A stretch of 59,350 nt of DNA from Rhodobacteraceae bacterium LNNU 3342 (GTDB lineage Bacteria > Pseudomonadota > Alphaproteobacteria > Rhodobacterales > Rhodobacteraceae). Of this stretch, positions 24,779-33,151 are shown piece by piece. Below the pieces are notes generated by a model that saw nothing but the letters and a program-made list of their open reading frames with translations, made no database searches and had not been told where the DNA came from. Made by a program: the position numbers and the translations under genes. The stretch spans positions 1-59,350 of the forward strand of contig VUAW01000018.1 in assembly GCA_008711135.1 (NCBI GenBank), written 5' to 3'. Position 1 is the first letter of the stretch, and every line of letters begins with the position of its first letter.

Positions 24779-26242
24779 TCACAGGTCGATCAGGACCGAT
24801 TTCGTGCGGCGGTTGGCGTGATATGCCTCGCGCCCAAGGTCCTTGCCAAGGCCCGAAGCCTTCCAGCCGCCGGTCGGCAGGATGTGGTCGCGGCTTCGCC
24901 CATAGCGGTTGACCCAGACGGTTCCAGCCTCCAGCCTCTTGCTCAGCCGCAGGGCGCACGACAGGTCGCGGGTGAACAGCCCCGCGCAAAGCCCGTAGGT
25001 CGGGTGATCGGCAAGGGCCATCGCCTCCTCCTCGCTCTCGAACGTCTGGAAAGTGGCGACGGGGCCAAAGATCTCCTCGCGCACCGCGGGGTTCGCCGCG
25101 TCGACGCCCGCGATCAGCGTCGGCTGGTAAAAGCTGCCCTCGCGGTCGAACCGCGCGCCCCCACAAAGCAGTTCGCCCCCCGCGGACCGCGCGGCCTGCA
25201 CGATGCTGTCGATCCGCGTCAGCTGTTTTTCCGAAATGATCGGGGAAAATCCGGCCTCGGCGGCAAAGGTGTCGGCCGGGGCGTGGCGGGCGAAACGCGC
25301 CGCCAGTTTCGCCGCCAGTTCCTCCGCGATTTCACGCGCGACGATCATCCGCGACCCGGCCACGCAGAACTGCCCCGCGTTCGGGGTGATCCCCCGGTCC
25401 AGACATTCCGCCGCAAGATCCAGATCGGCATCCGCAAAGACGACCATCGGGCTCTTGCCGCCCAGTTCCAGCGTCATCGGCTTGATGCCGGTCCGCGCGA
25501 CGTTTTCCATGATCATGCTGCCCGCCCGGGTTGAACCGGTAAAGGACAGCTTGTCGATGCCGGGGTGGCCGGTGATCGCCGCGCCCGTCACCGGGCCGTC
25601 GCCCAGCACCACGTTGATCAGGCCCGCAGGCATCCCGGCCCGCACGGAAAGTTCCGCCATGTAAAGCGTGGAATAGGGCGTCATCTCGGACGGCTTCAGC
25701 ACCACGGCATTTCCTGCCGCCAGCGCCGGCCCCAGCTTCCACCCCGCCATCGAGATCGGGAAGTTCCACGGCGTGATCGCGCCCACGACGCCATAGGGCT
25801 GGTCCGCGATATAACCGAACTGCCCATCTGACACCGGCACCAGCGTCCCGGCCTCCTTGTCGGCGAATTCGGCGAAAAACCGGATCTGTTCGGCGGTGAC
25901 CATCACGTCGCCCGCCTTTGCCTGCGTGAAGGGGCGCGAGGAACAGATCGCCTCGAGCGCGGCAAGGGTATCGGCCTCGGCCTCGATCAGGTCGGCCCAG
26001 GCGTGAAGGGCGCGCAGCCTTTCGCGCGGGGCGATCCCGCCCCAGCCGGAGCGGGCCAGCGCCGCCCGCGCCGCGGCGACAGCCTGGTCGACCACCGACG
26101 CATCGGCGCAGGGGATCGCGCCGATCACCTTGCCGGTCGATGGGGAAGTCACCTCGATCACCGGGGGCGCGGCGACATATTCACCGGCAATGAAATGGGC
26201 ATCGGGAAGCGTTATGCGGTCGGGATGGAATGCAAATGACAT
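24779..26242 (-). CDS. Aldehyde dehydrogenase family protein
   Basis: 487 residues from ATG 26242 (AAGGAAGGCG upstream). TPWNFPISMAGWKLGPALAAGNAVVLKPSEMTPYS, FTGSTRAGSMIMENVARTGIKPMTLELGGKSP with Glu259, and NAGQFCVAGSR with Cys293 give a complete active site. The C-terminus (SKRLEAGTVWVNRYGRSRDHILPTGGWKASGLGKDLG) resembles aminoaldehyde/betaine-aldehyde type enzymes. It is in the hyu operon, 17 bases before the tartrate-type dehydrogenase. It likely oxidises an aldehyde released by the operon's amine dehydrogenase. The exact substrate is not readable. Confidence 0.88.
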   Translation of the reverse strand: MSFAFHPDRITLPDAHFIAGEYVAAPPVIEVTSPSTGKVIGAIPCADASVVDQAVAAARAALARSGWGGIAPRERLRALHAWADLIEAEADTLAALEAICSSRPFTQAKAGDVMVTAEQIRFFAEFADKEAGTLVPVSDGQFGYIADQPYGVVGAITPWNFPISMAGWKLGPALAAGNAVVLKPSEMTPYSTLYMAELSVRAGMPAGLINVVLGDGPVTGAAITGHPGIDKLSFTGSTRAGSMIMENVARTGIKPMTLELGGKSPMVVFADADLDLAAECLDRGITPNAGQFCVAGSRMIVAREIAEELAAKLAARFARHAPADTFAAEAGFSPIISEKQLTRIDSIVQAARSAGGELLCGGARFDREGSFYQPTLIAGVDAANPAVREEIFGPVATFQTFESEEEAMALADHPTYGLCAGLFTRDLSCALRLSKRLEAGTVWVNRYGRSRDHILPTGGWKASGLGKDLGREAYHANRRTKSVLIDL

Positions 26243-26360
26243 GGCGGCGCCTTCCTTCAGATCTGGATGAACTTTCGGCCGGATCACGCGGACAAAGCTA
26301 CCGAAAGCCAAGTCGGCGCGGCAGAATCCGCTGCACGATCCGGATGCGCGGCAGAAGATT

Positions 26361-27713
26361 CTAGCCGTCGAGATAGGCGCTGACCGGAACCGGCCGCACC
26401 GGGGGCTGGCCGCGCAGCCGCCCCATCGCCTGCGGGGGGCTGCCCACTGCGGCGGCCATCACCTCTGCCCCTGCAAGCTGGCAATAGCGGCCCTGGCAGC
26501 GCCCCATGCCGACCCGGCCCAGCGACTTGGCGCGGTTGGCGTCAGGCCCCGACAGATCCAGCGTCGTGCGCAGGGCGCCTGCCGTGACCCCCTCGCACCG
26601 GCACAGGACCGTGTGATCGGGAAGGTCCTGCACCATCTTGGCGGGCCACGGAAAGGCGCTTTGCATCGCAGCGGCGAAGCGCTGCATCCGCCGCAGCCGC
26701 CGCAGTTCCGGCCCGGACGGCGGGATCGGCAAGCCCAGATCCTCAAGGCAGGCGCTTGCCGCCAGTTGCCCGGCAAGCTCTGCCCCGTCGGCGCCAAGGA
26801 TGCGCAAGCCGTCACCCGCAAGATAGACGCCACCACCCGCCCGCCCCATCGCATCGGCCTGCGGCAACCACTGGTGAAAGGTGTCGTCCCAAGCAAGGGG
26901 AACCCCCGCCAGATCCGCCAGATGCGTTTCGGCCCGCAGGTGCCAGCCAAGCCCCACCATGTCGCAGGGCGTGACCTGCCCGCGCCCCTGCGCATCCCGC
27001 CAATGCAGCGCGACGGGGCCGTCCGCACCGGCCTCGATCCGATCCAGCCCGACACCCGCGTGGTAAAGCCGCCCCAGCCGCGCCCGCATCGCAAGCCCGC
27101 GCAGCGTCACCCCCGGCCGCGCCAGCGCCATGGTCAGCCCGCCCCGCACCTGCCGCCGCATCGGCGCCGTGTCCAGAACCGCCCCGACCTCTGCCCCCGC
27201 GGCGATCAGTTGCGACGCCAGCAGCGTCAGCAGCGGACCTGACCCCGCCAGCACGATCCGCCGCCCCAGCGCCACCCCCTGCGACTTGAGCGCGATCTGG
27301 GCCGCACCCAGGCTGTAGACCCCCGCCCCCTGCCAGCCCGGCACCGGCGCCACCCGGTCTGCCGCGCCCGTGGCAAGGATCAGCCGGTCATAGCCGATCC
27401 GCGTCACCCTTTCCGGCCCCAGAACATGGGCCTCGCCCTGCGCCAAGGCCACGACGGAACTGCGCGGATGGTGATCAACACGCCGCTCTGCCACCATGCG
27501 GTCAAAGGTCTGGTGAAGGGCGACGGCCTTGCCGGCCTCTGACCCGTAAAGCTTTTCGGGCGGCCGGGTGAAGCCCATGGGCGGGCGGCGATAGATCTGC
27601 CCCCCGGCCCGCGCGCCTTCGTCCACCACGACCGGGTGCAGCCCCGCCGCCACCAGCCATTCAGCCGCGCGGATGCCTGCGGGGCCCGCGCCAACGATCA
27701 GGACCCGTGTCAT
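26361..27713 (-). CDS. FAD-dependent subunit of HcnB/opine-oxidase-A type dehydrogenase, with C-terminal [2Fe-2S] domain
   Basis: 450 residues. N-terminal FAD site VLIVGAGPAGIRAAEWL, second dinucleotide site IVLAGSGPLLTLLASQLIAAG, and a C-terminal BFD-like cluster domain with VLCRCEGVTAG and GRCQGRYCQ (four Cys). This layout is that of HcnB and the A subunits of octopine/nopaline oxidase, which relay electrons from a DAO-type catalytic subunit. Its ATG overlaps the stop of the small [2Fe-2S] subunit gene as ATGA. The catalytic partner is probably the divergent DAO-family oxidase at 33152-34258. Confidence 0.9.
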   Translation of the reverse strand: MTRVLIVGAGPAGIRAAEWLVAAGLHPVVVDEGARAGGQIYRRPPMGFTRPPEKLYGSEAGKAVALHQTFDRMVAERRVDHHPRSSVVALAQGEAHVLGPERVTRIGYDRLILATGAADRVAPVPGWQGAGVYSLGAAQIALKSQGVALGRRIVLAGSGPLLTLLASQLIAAGAEVGAVLDTAPMRRQVRGGLTMALARPGVTLRGLAMRARLGRLYHAGVGLDRIEAGADGPVALHWRDAQGRGQVTPCDMVGLGWHLRAETHLADLAGVPLAWDDTFHQWLPQADAMGRAGGGVYLAGDGLRILGADGAELAGQLAASACLEDLGLPIPPSGPELRRLRRMQRFAAAMQSAFPWPAKMVQDLPDHTVLCRCEGVTAGALRTTLDLSGPDANRAKSLGRVGMGRCQGRYCQLAGAEVMAAAVGSPPQAMGRLRGQPPVRPVPVSAYLDG

Positions 27714-28018
27714 GCCGCACTCTCTGGCCAGCCCTGCGGCGCCTGCGACAAAAGCCGCATTCCGGCCTCAAGGGACGTGGAACAGGCGCGCAGGCGGGGG
27801 CCGTCTTCCTGCCAGATCCAGCAGTCCTGGCAGGCGCCCATCAGGCAGAAGCCCGCGCGCGGCTCTGGCCCGAACTCGGCCTGCCGCAACCCACGCCGGG
27901 ACAGAAGGATCGCGGTCAGGACCGTGTCGCCCTCCAGCCCCGTCAAGGCTTCGCCGTCAAAGGTAAAGGCGACCGGCGCGCGCGCCGTTTCCGCAAGCCG
28001 CACCAGCCGCCCGTTCAT
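27710..28018 (-). CDS. Small [2Fe-2S] subunit of HcnA type
   Basis: 102 residues of plant-ferredoxin fold. Cys58, Cys63, Cys66 and Cys79 (GFCLMGACQDCWI and RACST) are the four cluster ligands in the HcnA/SoxX spacing. Such subunits carry electrons within heterotrimeric amine/opine/glycine dehydrogenases. Its start overlaps the hyuB stop (28015-28018, ATGA) and its stop overlaps the FAD subunit start, so three genes are tightly coupled. Confidence 0.9.
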   Translation of the reverse strand: MNGRLVRLAETARAPVAFTFDGEALTGLEGDTVLTAILLSRRGLRQAEFGPEPRAGFCLMGACQDCWIWQEDGPRLRACSTSLEAGMRLLSQAPQGWPESAA

Positions 28019-30000
28019 TCCGCGGCCTCTGCGTAAAGGTTTGGACGCGGCAGGTCGGGGAAACGCGCGCAGGTTTCGGCGAATGCTGCCTCGACCCCCT
28101 CGGCCCCGGATCGGCCCTCCATGCGGCGGAATATCTCCGTCTTGGCAAAGAAGCGCCAGTGGATCGGCAGGGCCGACAGGATTTCGGTCAGCCGGTCATA
28201 GGCGGCACCGGTCCATTGCGCTTCGTACCCCTCCCGCTCTGGCCCGAAGTGGAAGTGGGCGGCGGAAACCGGGGCCTTGGCGCGAAGGACCATTGTGGCG
28301 GTTTCGTCCACGGTGCCATCCTTCAGCACCACGCCGTAAACCTCCTGCGCGGCTTGGGCCGAGACATACCCCCGCGCCACGTCGCGTGCCACGCGCCAAG
28401 GCTCCCGTTCCTGCGGGTGGCCGCGCCCGCCGCCGCCGGCCGACCGGATCTCCAGAACGTCGCCAGGCTGCAGCACTGCGGTATCGATGTTGCCTAGGCG
28501 CCGTTCATCCGGCGTGCCGGGGTTGACGACCATGTCCGACAGGCCCGCCGCCCGGCCGCCAAGCACCCCCCAGGGGCGAAAGAACGACCGGTCGCGGTTC
28601 CGCGCCGTGATCCGCGTGTCGGGGGCAAAGACGCGAAACGCCATTTCGGTGGCAAGCCCGCCGCGCCAGCGCCCGGCCCCGCCGCTGTCGCGGGCAAGGC
28701 CGTATCTCACAAACTCCACCGGCACTTCGGCCTCGGTGATCTCGATCGGCGTGTTCTTCAGATAGGCCGCATCGGCGCCCGATCCGTTGGTTCCGTCGCG
28801 GTGCGGCATGCCGCCGCCACCGCCCACAACCGGGTTCACCGCGGCGATGACCGTCTTGTGGGTACGTTCGTCCCGCGTCATCACGTTGACGATGCAGTTG
28901 TTGCCCGCCGGCGCCGCGGGCATCCGGTCCGGGATCGCCTGGCTGAACGCGCCAAAGATCACCGACCGCAGCCGCGCGCAGGTCAGGGATCGCATGCCCA
29001 CCGCCGCGGGCGCCACCGGGTTCAGCACCGTTCCTTCGGGCGCGATGCAGGTGAAGGGCCGCGTCAACCCGGTGTTCAGCAGGATCCGGGGGTTGAGCGT
29101 GTAAAGGACGTAGTAGATCCCGACCAGCAGGATTGTGTGCCGCGGATCACCCCCCGACGGCACGTTGAGCGACGATGCCAGCTGCGGGTCCGACCCGGTG
29201 AAATCCAGCACGGCGCTGTCGCCCTTGATCCGCAGGGTCAGCTTCAGCCGGCAGGGGTTGGCGTGGTCGCTGTCTTCGTCGGCATAGTCGGCAAAGACAT
29301 ATTCGCCGTCGGGGATGCCGGACAGGATCGCCCGCGCCTGTGCCTCTGCCTGATCCTTCAGGGCGGCGACCCCCTGCAGGAAGCCCGCCTTGCCGAACCG
29401 CGCGATCATCGCGTGGACCTTGCGTTCCCCGGTGTTCAGCGCGCCGACCAGGGCCTTGATGTCCCCGATGTTGAGCGAGGGCTTGCGGACGTTGGTCTCC
29501 ATGATCCGCAGGATCATCGGGTCGAATTCGCCCTCGTTCACCAGCTTCATCGGGGGGAAGCGGATGCCTTCCTGGTGGATCTCGGTCAATGACCGCGAAA
29601 GCGAGGCCGGCACCGCCCCGCCCATGTCGGTGTTGTGGATGTGCCCCCCGGCCCAGGCCACGATCTCGCCATCGTCAAAGATCGGCTTCCACAGGTGGGT
29701 GTCGGGCGCATGTGTGGCCACGTGGCCGGAATAGGGGTCGTTGGTAAAGGCGACGTCGCCGGGGCGATAGTCTTCGATCATCCGGATCGCGCGGCCATAG
29801 GTCAGGCCGGGATACCACGTCGCCCCCAGTTCCATGGGCACGGCAAAGGTGTCGCCCTCGCGGTCCATCAGCATGACTGTGAAGTCCTGCGTTTCCTTGA
29901 CAAAGGCGGAATGGGCGGTGCGGTGCAGGGTGTGGGCCATGTTTTCGGCCGCCGCGCGGGCGTGATTGGCCAGCACCTGAAGCGTCATTCGGTCGAACAT
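28015..30000 (-). CDS. hyuB: Hydantoinase B / oxoprolinase-family subunit
   Basis: 661 residues of the Hydantoinase_B family. The opening LQVLANHARAAAENMAHTLHRTAHSAFVKETQDFTVMLMDREG, then DVAFTNDPYSGHVATHAPDTHLWKPIF, GGHIHNTDMGG, FTGSDPQLASSLNVPSGG and GGGGGMPHRDGTNGSGAD are family blocks. With HyuA it forms an ATP-dependent enzyme opening cyclic amides (N-methylhydantoin, 5-oxoproline, caprolactam or pyrrolidone in characterised relatives). ATG 30000 with GGAG upstream, four bases after the hyuA stop; the longer frame to 30258 lies inside hyuA. Confidence 0.93.
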   Translation of the reverse strand: MFDRMTLQVLANHARAAAENMAHTLHRTAHSAFVKETQDFTVMLMDREGDTFAVPMELGATWYPGLTYGRAIRMIEDYRPGDVAFTNDPYSGHVATHAPDTHLWKPIFDDGEIVAWAGGHIHNTDMGGAVPASLSRSLTEIHQEGIRFPPMKLVNEGEFDPMILRIMETNVRKPSLNIGDIKALVGALNTGERKVHAMIARFGKAGFLQGVAALKDQAEAQARAILSGIPDGEYVFADYADEDSDHANPCRLKLTLRIKGDSAVLDFTGSDPQLASSLNVPSGGDPRHTILLVGIYYVLYTLNPRILLNTGLTRPFTCIAPEGTVLNPVAPAAVGMRSLTCARLRSVIFGAFSQAIPDRMPAAPAGNNCIVNVMTRDERTHKTVIAAVNPVVGGGGGMPHRDGTNGSGADAAYLKNTPIEITEAEVPVEFVRYGLARDSGGAGRWRGGLATEMAFRVFAPDTRITARNRDRSFFRPWGVLGGRAAGLSDMVVNPGTPDERRLGNIDTAVLQPGDVLEIRSAGGGGRGHPQEREPWRVARDVARGYVSAQAAQEVYGVVLKDGTVDETATMVLRAKAPVSAAHFHFGPEREGYEAQWTGAAYDRLTEILSALPIHWRFFAKTEIFRRMEGRSGAEGVEAAFAETCARFPDLPRPNLYAEAAE

Positions 30001-30004
30001 CGGA

Positions 30005-32059
30005 TCACTCCGCAAAGCTGAGGTGGAGGTTGAGGTGCTGGTCCACGCGCACGACCGTGTCGCGGGGGATGGCGACCGTGGTATCTTCCTGCGCCACGAT
30101 CGCAGGGCCCGCGAATTCCGCTCCGCCCGAAAGCTGCGCCCGGTCGTAAAGCGGCACCTGCCGCCAGCCGTCCAGGTAGACCGGTACATGGCGTTCGGCG
30201 CTGGCCTGCCCGGTTCCCCCGGCATCCACCGGGAACACCGGCTTTGGCCCCGCGCCAAGCGCCGAAAGGCGCAGGTTCACCACCTCGATCAGGCCCTCAG
30301 GGTCGTCGAAGTCATAGATGCGGCGGTGGGTTTCGTGGAACGCCTGCGCGATGCGGGCGGGCGTTTCCAGCCACGCCGGATCAAGCGCCACCTCGATCTC
30401 ATAGCTTTGCCCGGCATAGCGCATGTCGGCCGAAAGGCGCAGATCGGCGGCACCCTCATGGCCCTGCGCGCGCAGCCAGTTGCGGCCTTCCTCGCTCAGC
30501 GCCCGGAACTGGGCCTTCAGCGCCGCGACCGATGCGGGGTCAAGCCCCGTATAGACGGTGCGGATGAAATCGCCGCGCATGTCCGCCACCAGCCCGCCAA
30601 GCGCCGAAACCACCCCCGGCCGGCGCGGCGCGATGACCCGCGTGATCCCCAGTTCCCGCGCCAGGAACGCGCCCAGCATCGGCCCGCCGCCGCCAAAGGG
30701 CATCAGCGCAAAGTCCCGCAGGTCGATCCCCGCGCGAGAGGACAGCTTTTCCACCTCCGCGAACATTTCTGACACCGCGACGTCAAGGATGGCCTGCGCT
30801 GTTTCCTCGACCGGGCGGCCCAGCTGGTCTGCAAGCTGCCCAACCACCTGCCGCGCGAGGTCCACGTCCATCTGCAACTGGCCATAGGCCATTTCCGAAT
30901 GTCCTAGCCAGCCGCAGACGGCCATGGCGTCGGTCACCGTCGCCGCCGTGCCGCTCCGTCCATAGCAGGCAGGTCCCGGAACCGACCCCGCGGACTCCGG
31001 CCCCACGCGCAGCACGCCCTGCGCATCGACTGTGGCGATGGACCCGCCCCCGATCCCGATGGAGCTGACAGAAACCGACGGGATGTGCAGCGGGAATTCC
31101 CCGATCAGCTCGTCGGTGCCGTACTGGACCTCTCCATCCACGATCAGCGCGAAGTCGGCAGATGTGCCGCCGATGTCCAGCGTCAGGATGCGATCCTCGC
31201 CCGCCTGCCGCGCCAGCCACGCCGCGCCGATGACGCCGGATGCGGTGCCCGAAAGCAGCATCGACACGCAGTCCCGCCGCCCCTCGCCCGCGGTCATCAG
31301 CCCGCCGTTGGATTTCGTCAGCAGCGCCTGCGCGGGTACGCCCTGCGCCTGAAGCCGGTCCTCCAGCGCCGTCAGGTAGCCCGACACGCGCGGATGCACG
31401 TATCCGTTCAGGATCGCGGTGGAACTGCGCTCATATTCCCGGATCACCGGCCAGACCTCGGTCGAGGTGAAGACGAAAAGATCGGGCGCCAGCGCCTCGA
31501 TCGCCGCCCTCACCGCGGTTTCCTGCGCCCCGTTGCGCCAGCTGTGCAGCAGCGACACGATGATCCCTTCGGCCCCCGCCGCCTTGACCGCCGCGACGGC
31601 GGCTGCAAGGTCCGCCTGCCCGGGCACAAGCGTTTCCGACCCGTCGGCCCGCATCCGCGCCGGGATGCCAAAGATCATGTCGCGCGGGATCAGCGGTTCC
31701 GGCCGGTGGCAGAACAGCGAATACATGTCGGGCATCCGCAGCCGCGCAAGCTCGATCACATCCTCGAACCCTGCATTGGTGATCAGCGCGAGCTTCGCGC
31801 CCTTGCGCTGGATGATCGTGTTGATGCCCACGGTCGTGCCATGCACGAAGCGGCTGACGGCGGCGGGGTCGAGCCCTTCGCGCTCTGCCAGCAACGACAG
31901 GCCGGTCAGCAGCTCCGCGCCCGGATCATCCGGCGTCGTCAGCACCTTGAGCGAGGCGATCCGCCCCGTGCGGGCCTCGAGCGCGCAGAAATCCATGAAA
32001 GTGCCGCCAATATCGACACCGATCTTCCAATCCGCCTGCGCGGGCGTGCTTCCATCCAT
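30005..32059 (-). CDS. hyuA: Hydantoinase A / oxoprolinase-family subunit
   Basis: 684 residues. An actin-like ATPase fold with WKIGVDIGGTFMDF (phosphate 1), FVHGTTVGINTIIQRKGAKLALITNAGFED, LTLDIGGTSADFALI (phosphate 2), SIGIGGGSIATVD and MPFGGGGPMLGAFLARELGI. It supplies the ATP-hydrolysing half of the HyuAB lactamase/hydantoinase. ATG 32059 is preceded by GGAAAGGC; the frame open to 32545 overlaps lysR and has no similarity. First gene of the seven-gene operon. A LysR-type dyad lies 85-99 bases upstream of the start. Confidence 0.94.
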   Translation of the reverse strand: MDGSTPAQADWKIGVDIGGTFMDFCALEARTGRIASLKVLTTPDDPGAELLTGLSLLAEREGLDPAAVSRFVHGTTVGINTIIQRKGAKLALITNAGFEDVIELARLRMPDMYSLFCHRPEPLIPRDMIFGIPARMRADGSETLVPGQADLAAAVAAVKAAGAEGIIVSLLHSWRNGAQETAVRAAIEALAPDLFVFTSTEVWPVIREYERSSTAILNGYVHPRVSGYLTALEDRLQAQGVPAQALLTKSNGGLMTAGEGRRDCVSMLLSGTASGVIGAAWLARQAGEDRILTLDIGGTSADFALIVDGEVQYGTDELIGEFPLHIPSVSVSSIGIGGGSIATVDAQGVLRVGPESAGSVPGPACYGRSGTAATVTDAMAVCGWLGHSEMAYGQLQMDVDLARQVVGQLADQLGRPVEETAQAILDVAVSEMFAEVEKLSSRAGIDLRDFALMPFGGGGPMLGAFLARELGITRVIAPRRPGVVSALGGLVADMRGDFIRTVYTGLDPASVAALKAQFRALSEEGRNWLRAQGHEGAADLRLSADMRYAGQSYEIEVALDPAWLETPARIAQAFHETHRRIYDFDDPEGLIEVVNLRLSALGAGPKPVFPVDAGGTGQASAERHVPVYLDGWRQVPLYDRAQLSGGAEFAGPAIVAQEDTTVAIPRDTVVRVDQHLNLHLSFAE

Positions 32060-32143
32060 GGGCCGTGCCTTTCCAACCGGGAGCTTTCGTCCCACCCGAC
32101 CAGAAAGCCCTGCGCCCGTCCAAGACGCATGACGGGCGCAGGC

Positions 32144-32158
32144 ATAAGCCCGACTTAT
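32144..32158. promoter_or_regulatory. LysR-type dyad upstream of hyuA
   Basis: ATAAG (32144-32148), five-base spacer, CTTAT (32154-32158): a perfect dyad containing T-N11-A, the LysR-family box. It is 85 bases from the hyuA ATG and overlaps the lysR 3' end. A 12-of-15 match in inverted orientation lies at 33052-33066. Confidence 0.65.
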
Positions 32159-33039
32159 AACTTCGCGGCGCAGACGCTGTGGATCTGCTGACGCATCACC
32201 TCTTCGGCCCGCGACAGCACCTTGCCCGACAGGGTCAGCAACGACAGCGGCAGCGCCGGCCCGTCGGCGATTGGCCGCGCCGTCACCCCTTCGAACTGGC
32301 CCCAGGGCAGCAGCGCATCCACCACCGCGACCCCCAGCCCCGCCTGAACGAACCCCACCGCCGTGATCGAGACGTCGATTTCCAATTGCGGCGCAAAGCG
32401 CAGGCCCTGCTGGCGGGCAGCGCGGTCCAGTTCCTCGTACGGGCGGGTCGCACTGCGATAGGATATGACGGTCTCGCCCTCCAGATCGGCAAGGGACAGG
32501 GCCTCCCGCGCCGCCAACGGATGCCCCTGCGGCAGCAGGCAGCAAAAGCCGGTCTTGCCCAGCGGTTCAACCTCGATATCCGGGGGCAGATCGTCGTCCA
32601 GCGCCAGCGCCAGCGCCGCATCCCCCGCCCGCAGCATCGCCACCAGTGAAGCGATCGGCGCCACATGCGACCGCAGCACGATATCCGGATGCCGGGCGCG
32701 GAACTCGGCCATCACCGTCGGCAGCAGCGACATCGCCGGCGGGGCCGAAGCGCCCACCCGCACCAGCCCCGACCGCCCCAGCCGCAGGTCCTGCGTCTTG
32801 CGGCGCAGCCCCTCCAGACTGGAAAACAGCCGCTCCGCCTCGGGGTAAAGCTCCTGCGCCTCGACCGTGGGGCGCAGGCGGCCCTTTTCCCGCTCGAACA
32901 GCTTGAAGCCCAGCTCATCCTCGCAATGCAGCAGGATCTGGCTCAGCGCCGGCTGGGAAATGTTGAGTATCCGCGCCGCGCCGGTGACGGTGCCGGCCCG
33001 CATAACGGCGGTAAATACCTCAAGCTGCCGGGCGCGCAT
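32155..33039 (-). CDS. LysR-family transcriptional regulator
   Basis: 294 residues from ATG 33039, preceded by GGAGGCCAATCC. HTH at residues 1-60 (RQLEVFTAVMRAGTVTGAARILNISQPALSQILLHCEDELGFKLFERE); the rest is the effector domain with SLLPTVMAEFRARHPDIVLRSHV. It stands at the head of the hyu operon and divergent from a DAO-family oxidase. The two matching dyads (32144-32158, 33052-33066) make it the likely activator of both, sensing a pathway intermediate. Confidence 0.92.
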   Translation of the reverse strand: MRARQLEVFTAVMRAGTVTGAARILNISQPALSQILLHCEDELGFKLFEREKGRLRPTVEAQELYPEAERLFSSLEGLRRKTQDLRLGRSGLVRVGASAPPAMSLLPTVMAEFRARHPDIVLRSHVAPIASLVAMLRAGDAALALALDDDLPPDIEVEPLGKTGFCCLLPQGHPLAAREALSLADLEGETVISYRSATRPYEELDRAARQQGLRFAPQLEIDVSITAVGFVQAGLGVAVVDALLPWGQFEGVTARPIADGPALPLSLLTLSGKVLSRAEEVMRQQIHSVCAAKL

Positions 33040-33051
33040 GGATTGGCCTCC

Positions 33052-33066
33052 ATAGGTTTGGCTTAT
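33052..33066. promoter_or_regulatory. LysR-type dyad between lysR and the DAO-family oxidase
   Basis: ATAGG-N5-CTTAT on the plus strand; its complement ATAAGCCAAACCTAT matches the hyuA-upstream box ATAAGCCCGACTTAT at 12 of 15 positions and keeps T-N11-A. It begins 13 bases upstream of the lysR ATG (autoregulation) and lies 85 bases from the oxidase start. Confidence 0.6.
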
Positions 33067-33151
33067 GGGTGGTGTCGGTTCCCGTCTTTGACCCCAACCA
33101 TGCAGCCGCGTTCTGATGGCGGCAACGGACGGATCGGGAAAGGCGGGCGCA

